A stretch of DNA of 64,000 nucleotides from Levilactobacillus brevis (GTDB lineage Bacteria > Bacillota > Bacilli > Lactobacillales > Lactobacillaceae): the NCBI GenBank assembly GCA_003666485.1, contig CP032931.1:1426001-1490000 (forward strand), given 5' to 3'. Shown in pieces: positions 18,478 through 26,332 of this stretch. Numbering within the stretch: position 1 is the stretch's first letter; every line of letters starts with the position of its first letter. The notes under the pieces are model-generated. The model was not told where the DNA came from. It saw only the letters and a list, made by a program, of their open reading frames with translations, and did no database searches. The position numbers and the translations under genes are program-made.

Positions 18478-18657
18478 TAGCCGAGAGTGGCGCGAAATCT
18501 AGGCTCAGCCGGGGAATTTGTCAGCGGGCTTTGCTGATAAATTGGTGACTTTGAGACGGTGATTTTTCAGCTCAAAGCAAGCCACGAGACCGCCCTTCGG
18601 CTCGGGGTGTCCTCCCCCAGCGTTCCAGCCTAGATTTTGCGTTACGGTAAGGCGGCC
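18478..18657 (-). repeat. R1 structured repeat, copy c
   Basis: Begins GTAGCCG and ends GGCGGCC on the plus strand. Outer helix AAATCTAGGCT / AGCCTAGATTT, again different but complementary. Inner arm TTTGAG / CTCAAA. The remaining stretch up to 18784 holds no gene. Confidence 0.82.
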
Positions 18658-18784
18658 AGCACGGACCACCTAGCGTTCAACGACCAATTTTGTCGCGATA
18701 GATCGTCGTGTCACAATGAAACTAATTACTTTTGAACTTGCAACCGATAGTAAATAACTGTGCATAGGAAAGAGGAGGAAACTC

Positions 18785-19348
18785 ATGCCAAAAACTGAAA
18801 AAGAAAAAATGATTACCGGTGAGTTGTTTAACGTCTACGACCCCGAATTGGTTGCCGAACGTGGCGTTGCCCGTGACCAGGTGGAAGCGTTGAACGCGCT
18901 AGGGGAAAGTGACCCTGAGGAGAGTACACGGCGGGTGAAGGCCTTATTTGGGACCACTGGAGATGCTGTCGAGGTTCACGCGACCTTTCGCTGTGACTAT
19001 GGCTACAACATCTCCGTGGGCGAAGACTTCTTTGCCAACTATGACTGCACGATTCTGGACGTGGCGCCGGTGACCATCGGCAAGCACTGTCTACTTGGGC
19101 CGAAAGTGCAGATCTACTCGGTCAATCACCCAGCAGACCCGAAGCTGCGGCGCAACGGGGCCATGGGGATTGGCAAACCCGTTACCTTAGGCGATGACGT
19201 TTGGGTCGGTGGTGGCGCCATCATTTGCCCCGGCGTTTCACTCGGCAATAATGTAATTGTCGCCGGTGGGGCGGTCGTGACCAAGTCCTTTGGCGACAAC
19301 GTTGTCTTGGGTGGCAATCCGGCGCGGGTGATTAAGACTTTGGCATAA
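18785..19348 (+). CDS. Sugar O-acetyltransferase (maltose/galactoside acetyltransferase family)
   Basis: 187 residues. N-terminal Mac domain (KEKMITGELFNVYDPEL) followed by left-handed beta-helix hexapeptide repeats (YNISVGEDFFANYDCTILD, VWVGGGAIICPGVSLGNNVIVAGG). The family moves acetyl from acetyl-CoA to sugar hydroxyls. The catalytic-type His is in YSVNHPAD. Lies between the arabinose operon and the sugar symporter with its own RBS (AGAGGAGG). It may detoxify non-metabolised sugars, as proposed for LacA; that is inference. Confidence 0.9.
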   Translation: MPKTEKEKMITGELFNVYDPELVAERGVARDQVEALNALGESDPEESTRRVKALFGTTGDAVEVHATFRCDYGYNISVGEDFFANYDCTILDVAPVTIGKHCLLGPKVQIYSVNHPADPKLRRNGAMGIGKPVTLGDDVWVGGGAIICPGVSLGNNVIVAGGAVVTKSFGDNVVLGGNPARVIKTLA

Positions 19349-19360
19349 TGCTAAATGAAG

Positions 19361-19392
19361 GTGGCTGACCGTGATGGTGGGCCACTTTTTTT
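19361..19392 (+). terminator. Acetyltransferase terminator
   Basis: Stem GTGGCTGACC / GGTGGGCCAC with a central mismatch, followed by seven T. Confidence 0.9.
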
Positions 19393-19452
19393 GCACTTTC
19401 ATGAATGCGCTTACATTAAAATGAGATGGTCTAAGAAAGCAAACCAGAAAAG

Positions 19453-19467
19453 TAATACGAACGTAAC
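19453..19467 (-). promoter_or_regulatory. AraR operator candidate upstream of the sugar symporter
   Basis: On the minus strand GTTACGTTCGTATTA resembles the araB-proximal AraR site (common core GTNCGTATT). It lies just upstream of the promoter. Confidence 0.5.
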
Positions 19468-19476
19468 AAAAAGTGG

Positions 19477-19505
19477 TTGATTTATCCGGATAAATGGCAT
19501 AAAAT
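19477..19505 (+). promoter_or_regulatory. Sugar symporter promoter with palindromic operator in the spacer
   Basis: TTGATT (19477-19482), 17-bp spacer, TAAAAT (19500-19505). The 16-bp perfect palindrome ATTTATCCGGATAAAT (19480-19495) fills most of the spacer, an efficient position for repression. A cre-like half site TGAAAACGTTTTAC follows at 19522-19535 but fits the consensus only partly. Confidence 0.65.
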
Positions 19506-19661
19506 AAATCTATTGCGTTTGTGAAAACGTTTTACTTATTTTCATCAAATTGTTGTCACCACAAACGTTAAGCGGATACATGTGAATTTATTGGACCATT
19601 TCTGGAGACAGGAGTGATTCGTCGTGCGAGAGAACGATGAGAGACATTGGGAGGTCTAACA

Positions 19662-21065
19662 ATGACTAGCAAAAAGAAAATATCAAGCGGTTTCATTTAT
19701 TTTTTCGGTTCCTTTGGCGGCATTCTGTTCGGGTATGACATTGGGGTCATGACCGGAGCCCTGCCGTTTCTGGAACACGACTGGAGCTTGACGAATGCCG
19801 GACTGATCGGCTGGATTACGTCTGCCGTGATGTTTGGGGCCATCTTTGGTGGTGCGATTTCCGGGCAATTGTCCGATAAGCTCGGCCGGCGGAAAATGAT
19901 TTTGATCTCAGCCCTGATTTTTGCGGTGGGGTCCTTACTATCTAGCTTTGCGCCCAACCAGGGGTCCTATTACCTGATTGGCGTCCGAATCTTCTTAGGA
20001 CTGGCCGTTGGGGCGGCGTCCGCGTTGGTCCCAGCGTACATGTCAGAAATGTCGCCAGCACGGTTACGGGGGCGGCTGACAGGGATCAACCAAACTATGA
20101 TCGTTTCCGGGATGCTGATTTCGTACATTGTCGACTTTCTTTTGAAAGGGCTACCAGAATCCTTCGCCTGGCGCTTGATGTTAGGGTCAGCGGCGGTCCC
20201 CGCGATTATCCTCTTTGCCGGAGTATTGCGGTTACCCGAATCACCACGGTTCTTGGTGAAAAACGGCGACTTGGCAGGGGCCAAGGAAGTCCTGAGCTTC
20301 ATCCGACCGGCCAACGAGATCGACCATGAATTGGCTGAGATTCAGGCTGCGGCCGTTGATGAAACCGCTGCCGCGAAGAACACGTCGTGGGGCACGCTAT
20401 TTTCCAGCAAGTACCGGTACCTGGTGATTGCCGGGGTCGGGGTCGCCGCCTTCCAGCAATTCCAAGGCGCCAACGCAATTTTCTACTACATTCCACTGAT
20501 CGTTCAACAGGCGACGGGGAGTGCGGCCAGTTCCGCGTTGATGTGGCCGATTATCCAAGGCATCATCTTGGTCATCGGGTCACTGGTCTTCTTAGTGATC
20601 GCAGATAAATTTAACCGGCGGACACTACTGACACTGGGTGGCGTTGTTATGGGCGCTTCCTTCATCCTGCCAGCTATCTTGAACCTGATCATTCCCGACA
20701 ACAACCCCATGCTGATCGTGGTCTTCTTGTCCGTATACGTGGCGTTTTACGCGTTTACTTGGGCCCCATTGACCTGGGTATTGATTGGGGAGGTCTTCCC
20801 GTTGGCCGTTCGGGGGCGCGCATCCGGGTTGGCATCGTCCTTTAACTGGATTGGCTCCTTTGCGGTGGGCTTGCTATTCCCCATCATGACGCAGTCCATG
20901 TCCCAAGATGCCGTTTTCAGTATCTTTGGGCTGATTTGCCTGCTGGGGGTCGCCTTTGTCCGGTTGTTCGTTCCAGAAACGAAGGGGCGGACGCTGGAAG
21001 AGATCGAAGCTCAGGGGACACAGAGCAAGAAGGTCTACGCGACCTCAGAATCACATAATCATTAG
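19662..21065 (+). CDS. Sugar:H+ symporter, MFS sugar porter family (AraE-like)
   Basis: 467 residues, 12 membrane segments. Sugar-porter signatures are clear: FGYDIGVMTGALPFLE in TM1, GQLSDKLGRRKMI after TM2, PESPRFLVKNG in the central loop, GRASGLASSFNWIGSF in TM10, and PETKGRTLEEIE at the C-terminus. Start ATG 19662 follows GGGAGG. Context (AraR-like and shared palindromic operators) suggests L-arabinose or another pentose as substrate. Monocistronic with its own terminator. Confidence 0.92.
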   Translation: MTSKKKISSGFIYFFGSFGGILFGYDIGVMTGALPFLEHDWSLTNAGLIGWITSAVMFGAIFGGAISGQLSDKLGRRKMILISALIFAVGSLLSSFAPNQGSYYLIGVRIFLGLAVGAASALVPAYMSEMSPARLRGRLTGINQTMIVSGMLISYIVDFLLKGLPESFAWRLMLGSAAVPAIILFAGVLRLPESPRFLVKNGDLAGAKEVLSFIRPANEIDHELAEIQAAAVDETAAAKNTSWGTLFSSKYRYLVIAGVGVAAFQQFQGANAIFYYIPLIVQQATGSAASSALMWPIIQGIILVIGSLVFLVIADKFNRRTLLTLGGVVMGASFILPAILNLIIPDNNPMLIVVFLSVYVAFYAFTWAPLTWVLIGEVFPLAVRGRASGLASSFNWIGSFAVGLLFPIMTQSMSQDAVFSIFGLICLLGVAFVRLFVPETKGRTLEEIEAQGTQSKKVYATSESHNH

Positions 21066-21074
21066 TGAACGAAA

Positions 21075-21108
21075 AAACGGACTCGGCCAAGTTGCGGCGA
21101 GTCCGTTT
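21075..21108. terminator. Bidirectional terminator between the sugar symporter and the small membrane protein
   Basis: AAACGGACTCG / CGAGTCCGTTT stem with A-run before and T-run after, serving the two convergent genes. Confidence 0.88.
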
Positions 21109-21137
21109 GACTATCCAACATTAACGTGCACAAGTGT

Positions 21138-21350
21138 TTACCAGCAACCCATGGCGCTACTCCAGCTCCCCATGCTGAGAAAGCCCCCGAGAACGATCAG
21201 TCCCAAGGCCACTACCGTAAAGACCCCCAGTAATGCGACAGTATCCTTGTCATGGTTTGTTCGTGGAATTAACCTTGCAACTAAGAAAATAATAAAAGCA
21301 ATACCGGTTACTAAGATTAAGCTACCGGTCAGCCAACTACCTGGCATCAT
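21138..21350 (-). CDS. Small two-segment membrane protein, function unknown
   Basis: 70 residues starting at the double ATG preceded by GGGGGAG. Two hydrophobic helices (about residues 8-27 and 40-60) are joined by a short basic loop ARLIPRTNHDKD; the C-terminus is SSAMGCW. I do not recognise a family. The frame is also open further upstream, but only this start has a ribosome-binding site. It stands alone and shares a terminator with the sugar symporter. Confidence 0.7.
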   Translation of the reverse strand: MMPGSWLTGSLILVTGIAFIIFLVARLIPRTNHDKDTVALLGVFTVVALGLIVLGGFLSMGSWSSAMGCW

Positions 21351-21511
21351 GTGTATCTCCCCCTTTTGACTTACATTATACAGAGTTTTGGCGGGAAAGG
21401 GGGAAATAGCTCCCGTGAATTCGCCGGCTATGGTAAAATGAGACTTAATTGCAGGTGGTGGCCGGACTAGGACATCACCATCAGAAAAAGACTTTGTAAG
21501 GGGTGACAACA

Positions 21512-21829
21512 ATGATTGATCGAATTGAAGCAAGTGCGAACGCTTTGTGGCTGACCCCCAATGCAGATGGGTTGATGCGCTTAGGGTTTGCGGATGATGG
21601 CCGTGAATTAGTCGGACCCGTAACGCACATTACCTGGCTGGTGACCAGCGGTAAGGTGAAGTTGGGGACGCCATTTATGATCGTTCACGGTGAGCAAGAA
21701 GACCTGACGTTGCGGTCGCCTTTTGCGGGGCGCATCCAAGCGGTCAATACGGCATTAGCGGCGCATCCGGAACGGCTGAATAACCGCAATGACGACCTGG
21801 ATTGGATGATCGATCTTGTGGACGAATAG
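21512..21829 (+). CDS. GcvH-like lipoyl-domain protein lacking the lipoylation lysine
   Basis: 105 residues. Aligns along its length with glycine-cleavage H protein: LGFADDGRELVGPVTHI for the first half, then RSPFAGRIQAVNTALAAHPERLN matching the H-protein segment after the lipoyl site. At the position of the lipoyl lysine (ESVKA in H protein) it has HGEQE, i.e. Gln, so it should not carry lipoate. No glycine-cleavage genes are nearby. Start ATG 21512 follows AAGGGGTGA. It is 12 bp before the pseudouridine synthase gene, so they are probably co-transcribed. Confidence 0.75.
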   Translation: MIDRIEASANALWLTPNADGLMRLGFADDGRELVGPVTHITWLVTSGKVKLGTPFMIVHGEQEDLTLRSPFAGRIQAVNTALAAHPERLNNRNDDLDWMIDLVDE

Positions 21830-21841
21830 AGGAGACAGCGT

Positions 21842-22729
21842 ATGGAGTTAAGTTGGCAGGTGACACGGTCAGTCACCAGTTTGAAACGGTTCTTGAACCA
21901 ACAAGGCGTCAGTCACCGCGTCTTCAGCGATTTGAAGCGTGACGGCAGCATCAAGGTCAATGGCCAAATGGTCACGCCGGCCGTTGACCTGCAGGTGGGC
22001 GATACCGTTACGGTCGTCTTGCCGGCAGAAAGCGCCGACCCAGCCGTGGCAACCAGTCAGACGCCAATCACGGTCTTATTTGAGAATCGTGATTGGTTGG
22101 TCGTGGATAAGCCGGCGGGACTAAACGTGGTGCCCGGGCCCGCCAATCGGACGGATACCCTGGTCAACCGCATCAAGGGGCACTGGCTAGCGGAAAATGC
22201 CGAGAATCAAGTGCCGCATATTTTGACCCGGTTGGACCGGTTCACCAGTGGCGTGGTGTGGGTCGCACGGTATCGCCTGGCCAACAGTCTGGCGAGTCAG
22301 CTACAGGCGGCCCATCAGGTGGATAAACGTTATCTCGCGGTGGTCAGTGGTCAATTAACCGATGACCATGGCCTCATTGACGCCCCGCTAGCCAGCGACC
22401 CGGCCGGCTACAACCAGATGGTCTCGCCGGCGGGTAAACCCGCCAAGACGGAATACTGGGTCGTCCAGCGTTGGGCGAATGCCACGTTGGTGCGGGTCAA
22501 ATTGCATACGGGGCGGACCCACCAGATTCGGGCGCATTTTGCCTCACTGGATCACCCGCTGATTGGTGACGAACTGTACGGGGGACCGCAACTACACGGC
22601 ATGACCCGGCAGGCCTTACACGCCCAGTCACTGGCCTTCACCGATCCTTTTACGGGGGATGCCCGGCAGTTTAGCAGTGAGCCGCCCGCTGACTGGCAGC
22701 GGTTATTGAGAAGTTTATCTGAGGAGTGA
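21842..22729 (+). CDS. RluA-family pseudouridine synthase
   Basis: 295 residues. Residues 14-60 are an S4-like RNA-binding region (LKRFLNQQGVSHRVFSDLKRDGSIKVNG). The synthase domain contains the catalytic Asp in ILTRLDRFTSG and the RluA motif HTGRTHQIRAHFA. The enzyme isomerises uridine in 23S rRNA or tRNA; the target position cannot be told from sequence. Start ATG 21842 follows GAGGAGACAG. It overlaps nothing but is tightly linked to its neighbours on both sides. Confidence 0.9.
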   Translation: MELSWQVTRSVTSLKRFLNQQGVSHRVFSDLKRDGSIKVNGQMVTPAVDLQVGDTVTVVLPAESADPAVATSQTPITVLFENRDWLVVDKPAGLNVVPGPANRTDTLVNRIKGHWLAENAENQVPHILTRLDRFTSGVVWVARYRLANSLASQLQAAHQVDKRYLAVVSGQLTDDHGLIDAPLASDPAGYNQMVSPAGKPAKTEYWVVQRWANATLVRVKLHTGRTHQIRAHFASLDHPLIGDELYGGPQLHGMTRQALHAQSLAFTDPFTGDARQFSSEPPADWQRLLRSLSEE

Positions 22730-22733
22730 GCAC

Positions 22734-23510
22734 ATGCCAGAAGAGTCACACATCACTTGCCTAGTCGACGGCGAAGTCATTTCGCTGGAAACGGGCCTTC
22801 AGCTAGCGGAATTGGAAGTGGGGTTGCGCAACCGCATCAAGCGCGATTATCCACAAAGCCAGCCCAGCGACTACATTTGCGGGCATCATCTTTTGAAATA
22901 CCGCTTGGATCACGTAGACGCCATGATCAACGCTGACTTAAAACAGACGAAAAAAATTAATCATAAGTTGACCAAGGCCCTGCAGAGCGATGACTATGAC
23001 ATTATCGACGTCAACGACACCTTGAAGGACAGCCTGACGTTTGGTCAGAAAGTCTCTGACGACGTGGCCCGGTTCGGCGGTTCTTGGGGCTTTATCTTCG
23101 TTTTCATGTTCGTCTTGATTGGCTGGATGATTGTCAACGGCCTGCACGTCTTTGGGGTCAACTTTGACAACTACCCCTTCATTCTGTTAAATTTAGTGCT
23201 GAGCTGTGTCGCAGCGATTCAGGCGCCCATCATCATGATGAGTCAGAACCGCTCCGCAGACCGGGACCGGATGATGGCCGAAAACGACTATCACGTTAAC
23301 CTCAAGTCCGAACACGAACTGCGGTTACTTCACGCTAAGGTCGACCACTTAGCGCAGAACCAGGTCCCCCATACCATGGAGGTCGAACGGTTTCAGTTAG
23401 AAATTTTAGGTGAAATTCGTCAAGAACTAGCCGAATTGCGGACCGCCAAGGCCGCTGCGGATTCGGCAGAACGAAGGGAGTCTCACCATGAGCAAGTGGA
23501 TCACCGCTAG
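22734..23510 (+). CDS. DUF1003 membrane protein
   Basis: 258 residues. N-terminal soluble part with a GHHLLKYRLDHVD motif. A DUF1003 core has two membrane segments (FGGSWGFIFVFMFVLIGW and NLVLSCVAAIQAPIIMMSQ) and the diagnostic QNRSADRDRMMAENDYHVNLKSE loop. The C-terminus is a coiled-coil-like helix. Function of the family is unknown. It follows the RluA gene by 4 bp with GAGGAGTGA as ribosome-binding site. A small second frame overlaps its 3' end. Confidence 0.88.
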   Translation: MPEESHITCLVDGEVISLETGLQLAELEVGLRNRIKRDYPQSQPSDYICGHHLLKYRLDHVDAMINADLKQTKKINHKLTKALQSDDYDIIDVNDTLKDSLTFGQKVSDDVARFGGSWGFIFVFMFVLIGWMIVNGLHVFGVNFDNYPFILLNLVLSCVAAIQAPIIMMSQNRSADRDRMMAENDYHVNLKSEHELRLLHAKVDHLAQNQVPHTMEVERFQLEILGEIRQELAELRTAKAAADSAERRESHHEQVDHR

Positions 23511-23571
23511 TCTCTTATTTGTCGTCGGGTTGGTCTTTGGCCAACGCGTCGCCGGGCGTACTGCCCACTAA
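23488..23571 (+). CDS. 27-residue small membrane peptide overlapping the DUF1003 gene
   Basis: ATG 23488 lies 7 bp after AAGGGAG. It encodes MSKWITASLLFVVGLVFGQR and seven more residues: one hydrophobic helix with basic ends. It starts inside the 3' end of the DUF1003 gene in another frame, and the operon terminator follows 35 bp after its stop. The good ribosome-binding site and the helix suggest it is real, but no homologue is known to me. Confidence 0.5.
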   Translation: MSKWITASLLFVVGLVFGQRVAGRTAH

Positions 23572-23605
23572 CGCAAAACAAGTCTCATCGGCCATCGTGG
23601 CCACC

Positions 23606-23650
23606 AACAGGTTCCATTGCCAGCACCTTGGCGATGGGCCTGTTTTGGTT
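23606..23650 (+). terminator. Terminator of the GcvH-like/RluA/DUF1003 operon
   Basis: Long stem AACAGGTTCCATTGCCA / TGGCGATGGGCCTGTT with G-T pairs, followed by TTTTGGTTTT. Confidence 0.85.
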
Positions 23651-23668
23651 TTGGGGATGGTGGCGGCT

Positions 23669-23853
23669 GGCCGCCTTACCGCGGCGCGCCAGATGCGTCG
23701 GAACGCTGTGGGCGGACGCACCGAGCCTGAAGAGCGGTCTTGGTACTCGCTTTGAGCCGAAGCCCACGTCTCAAAGACGCCAGTTCCCTAACCGACTGCG
23801 TCGCTAAGGGAAATCCCACGGCTGAACGCATCTGGCACGCCGCTCTCGGCTAC
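23669..23853 (+). repeat. R1 structured repeat, copy d
   Basis: Outer helix GGCGCGCCAGATGCGT with a complement that has one mismatch, a sequence shared with no other copy here. Inner arms CTTTGAG / CTCAAAG and TTCCCTAA / CTAAGGGAA. Confidence 0.85.
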
Positions 23854-23964
23854 TGTAGTGGTCAACACAATTGACTTACCCTTTCTTTATCGGCAACTGA
23901 ATACGGGGGATGACATCGGCCATGATGGGGACGTCAACCTTGCCTAGGGCTACCGGGGAACCCC
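23854..23964 (-). other. Spacer between two R1 copies, possible gene remnant
   Basis: The minus strand reads about 24 codons ending in VDVPIMADVIPRIQLPIKKG and a stop at 23876-23878, which looks like a protein C-terminus. The upstream part runs into R1-e. It may be the tail of a lost gene; low confidence. Confidence 0.2.
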
Positions 23965-24151
23965 GTCCGCCTACCGTTCGCCAAATATGGGCCGGAACGC
24001 GGTGGGCGGACGGGCCGAGCCACAGGGCGGTCTCGACCCTCAGCTTGAAGCCGACAAAACGCGTCTTCAAGCTGCCGGTTTCCTAACCGGCATGAATTGC
24101 CGCTAAGGAAACTCCCACGACTGAGCCCATATTTGGTGAACTCTCGGCTAC
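23965..24151 (+). repeat. R1 structured repeat, copy e
   Basis: Outer helix GTTCGCCAAATATGGGC / GCCCATATTTGGTGAAC with one G-T pair. Inner arms CAGCTTGAAG / CTTCAAGCTG and GTTTCCTAA / CTAAGGAAAC. It is followed after 94 bp by R2-a in inverse orientation. Confidence 0.85.
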
Positions 24152-24245
24152 TGTGGTGGTCAATAATATCTATAGCTGGGGCTATCAACGCCAAAAAAAT
24201 AAGTGGTTACAGTCTAACGTTTGGTTATCTGAACATCCCAACTTG

Positions 24246-24427
24246 CCGGAGGAGGCCAGGGGTGCAGCCAGCTGTGTCGACGGTGTTGGCTGAGGTCCTT
24301 TCTCAGCCTACAGCGTGGGGCGACTTGGGAGACTGGTGGGTTATGCCAGGCTTTCAAGCGAACCGGAAGCCCGCGCCTGGGCTGGAGGTGTCCCCCATAG
24401 CAGGCGGAACCCCTGGCAGCCGCAGGC
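24246..24427 (-). repeat. R2 structured repeat, copy a
   Basis: On the plus strand it starts GCCGGAG and ends GGCAGCC. Outer helix GCCAGGGGT / ACCCCTGGC. Conserved GTGTCGAC and CCCCATAGCAGGCGG segments (read GTCGACAC and CCGCCTGCTATGGGG on the minus strand) define the family. Inner arm GGCTGAGG / CCTTTCTCAGCC. Confidence 0.82.
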
Positions 24428-24454
24428 ACTGGTTTCCGCCATTTGCAGTTGAGG

Positions 24455-24500
24455 GGCTCTCAGCGTTCCAACTCATCTCTAGCGAACGGTAAGGCGGCCA
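24455..24500 (-). repeat. R1 end fragment
   Basis: CAGCGTTCCAACTCATCTC continuing to GGTAAGGCGGCC is one end of an R1 copy, without its partner half. It is nearly identical to the fragment at 28405-28449. Confidence 0.75.
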
Positions 24501-24585
24501 GTACGGCCGATGGACAGCAAATGCTTTGACAAAGTTGCGTGGCTCCGGTAGGCTTAGGATTAGAACTAGAAATGGAGGATTTTTT

Positions 24586-25173
24586 GTGATAATTCGTGAA
24601 GCTCGACCAGCGGATGCGCCTCAGATAGCACCGCTGATGAACTTGATCTACGACGAAATGGAATTGACCGACCTGGAAGACGTTCCAGGCCCCGACTTAC
24701 TGAAGGTCATCACGGCGGCGTACCGTACGCGGACATACTTGTCCGGGGCGGCAACCACGGTGGTGGCCGAGGCCAATGGCCAAGTAGTAGGGGTGGCATT
24801 CGGCTATCCTGGTGAAAATGAGGACGTTGTAGATGACGTGATGACTCGCCTAGCAGCTCAAAGTGCCGCTTTCGACGAACCATTTGATTTAGATTCAGAG
24901 ACCGCAGCCGGTGAATGGTATTTGGATTCATTGGCTGTCTCGCCGGACCATCAAGGGCAAGGTATCGGTCGCCAGTTATTACGGGCGTTACCGATTTATG
25001 CCCAACGGGACCGGCAAGCCGTTATCGGCCTCAACGTTGACTTCGAAAACCCTGACGCCATGCGTTTGTATGAGCGAATGGGCTATGAAGTTACCGGTAA
25101 GCAGATGATTGGGGACCACGAGTATTACCACATGCAACTCGAGATTGGCCGACCAATCCGAGTGACCAACTAA
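24586..25173 (+). CDS. GNAT-family N-acetyltransferase
   Basis: 195 residues beginning with GTG 24586 (VIIREARPADAPQIAPLM), chosen because GGAGG lies 8 bp upstream; the frame is open 20 codons further up without such a site. Acetyl-CoA-binding motif VSPDHQGQGIGRQLLRAL is followed by the fourth GNAT motif ENPDAMRLYERMGYEV. Substrate unknown. Monocistronic, with a strong terminator. Confidence 0.88.
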   Translation: MIIREARPADAPQIAPLMNLIYDEMELTDLEDVPGPDLLKVITAAYRTRTYLSGAATTVVAEANGQVVGVAFGYPGENEDVVDDVMTRLAAQSAAFDEPFDLDSETAAGEWYLDSLAVSPDHQGQGIGRQLLRALPIYAQRDRQAVIGLNVDFENPDAMRLYERMGYEVTGKQMIGDHEYYHMQLEIGRPIRVTN

Positions 25174-25190
25174 GCTTAACTCTGAAGTGG

Positions 25191-25226
25191 AGACCGCCTG
25201 GCAATTTGGCTGGGCGGTCTTTTTTT
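25191..25226 (+). terminator. GNAT gene terminator
   Basis: AGACCGCC / GGCGGTCT stem with an eight-T run. Confidence 0.92.
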
Positions 25227-25257
25227 ACAAAAATTTTATTGTAAATACAATAAAATT
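25224..25257 (+). promoter_or_regulatory. MarR-operon promoter with 26-bp palindromic operator
   Basis: TTTACA (25224-25229), 16-bp spacer, TACAAT (25246-25251). The palindrome TTTTATTGTA-AA-TACAATAAAA, extended by two more paired bases on each side (25232-25257), covers spacer and -10. This fits autorepression by the MarR protein encoded next. Confidence 0.75.
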
Positions 25258-25294
25258 ACGCTAAACTAGGGAACAACGTCAGGAGGCGAGGACA

Positions 25295-25747
25295 GTGACA
25301 GAGATTTTACGCCCTATCGGCAGTATCGCGCGGGCCCTGGAATCGATTGCCAACCGGGAATTTCAACAGGTTGCGCTGACCAAGGGCCAGTACCTGTATT
25401 TGGCGCGGGTCGCCGAGCAACCGGGTATCATTTTGGAACGGCTGATAGAATTACTGAAGGTTGACCGGGCCACGGCATCGCGGGCGGTCCAGAAGCTGGT
25501 GACGGCGGGGCTCTTGGAGAAACGGCCCGACGACACCAATCATAAAATCAAACGGCTTTTTGTGACGGCGCAGGGGGCAGCCATTTACCCCCTGGTTCAG
25601 CGCGAAAATGCCTATTCCAATGACGTGGCGCTGGACGGATTCACCCCGGCCGAGGCGCAACAACTAGCGGCGTACCTGAAGCGGGTCGATGCCAATATCG
25701 CGGCCAGCTGGCAGGCAGTCAAACGCGGACAAAAGCGAGATTATTAA
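25295..25747 (+). CDS. MarR-family transcriptional regulator
   Basis: 150 residues with the MarR winged helix (LTKGQYLYLARVAEQPGIILERLIELLKVDRATASRAVQKL) and wing (LLEKRPDDTNHKIKRLFVT). Helices at both ends would form the dimer interface. ATG or GTG choice: GTG 25295 follows AGGAGGCGAG. It is co-transcribed with the next GNAT gene 12 bp downstream, which it may control along with itself through the palindrome at its promoter. Confidence 0.88.
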   Translation: MTEILRPIGSIARALESIANREFQQVALTKGQYLYLARVAEQPGIILERLIELLKVDRATASRAVQKLVTAGLLEKRPDDTNHKIKRLFVTAQGAAIYPLVQRENAYSNDVALDGFTPAEAQQLAAYLKRVDANIAASWQAVKRGQKRDY

Positions 25748-25759
25748 GGAGTTAATTGA

Positions 25760-26278
25760 ATGACTGGAAAAATTAAAGCATGCACCCCAGCAGAAGTGGG
25801 GCAGTTACAAGCGGTGTGTCGCCAGACCTTCACGGCGACCTTTGGCGCGGACAATACGGCCGCTGACTTGGCGGCTTATTTAGACACGGCGTACAATCAG
25901 CCGCAACTCTTACAGGAGATGCGGCAGCCGACAACGACTTACGACCTGATGTGGGTCGACGGTCAGGTGGCTGGCTATCTCAAATTAAATTGGGGACCGA
26001 CGCAGTCTGAACAACGTGGCAACTCGGCATTGGAAATTGAACGCATTTATATTCTGCCAGCGTTCAAACGACAAGGACTGGGGCGACAATTTTACCAACA
26101 TGCCGTGGCTCAGGCCCAGTCGTTGGGATTGACCAGCATCTGGTTGGGAGTGTGGGAGCACAACCCAGCGGCTCAGCGGTTCTACCAGGCGATGGGTTTC
26201 CAGCAGGTGGGTGACCACGTCTTTCAGTTGGGGTCCGACCAGCAACGTGATTTAATTTTAGCCAAGACGCTGGTATAA
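25760..26278 (+). CDS. GNAT-family acetyltransferase (PaiA/RimI-like)
   Basis: 172 residues. N-terminal LQAVCRQTFTATFGADNTAADLAAYLD resembles PaiA-type polyamine/small-molecule acetyltransferases. Acetyl-CoA motif IERIYILPAFKRQGLGRQFYQHA, then WLGVWEHNPAAQRFYQAMGFQQVG. It lies 12 bp after the MarR gene. The actual substrate is unknown. Confidence 0.85.
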   Translation: MTGKIKACTPAEVGQLQAVCRQTFTATFGADNTAADLAAYLDTAYNQPQLLQEMRQPTTTYDLMWVDGQVAGYLKLNWGPTQSEQRGNSALEIERIYILPAFKRQGLGRQFYQHAVAQAQSLGLTSIWLGVWEHNPAAQRFYQAMGFQQVGDHVFQLGSDQQRDLILAKTLV

Positions 26279-26332
26279 TGGTGAATAACTTGCTGGCGAA
26301 CCATGCTGGCGCGTCTAGGAGGAAGTTTAACG

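Noticed and set aside
17873-18657. Possible CRISPR array
   Set aside because: Repeats are about 185 nt, in both orientations, irregularly spaced and without unique 30-nt spacers or cas genes.
19522-19535. cre site before the sugar symporter
   Set aside because: TGAAAACGTTTTAC fits one half of the cre consensus but misses the final CA; kept only as a remark with the promoter.
24097-24492. 131-residue open frame between R1-e and the GNAT gene
   Set aside because: It lies wholly in R1/R2 repeats. Similar Ser/Pro/Arg-rich translations come from the other copies. Nucleotide pairing, not codons, is conserved.
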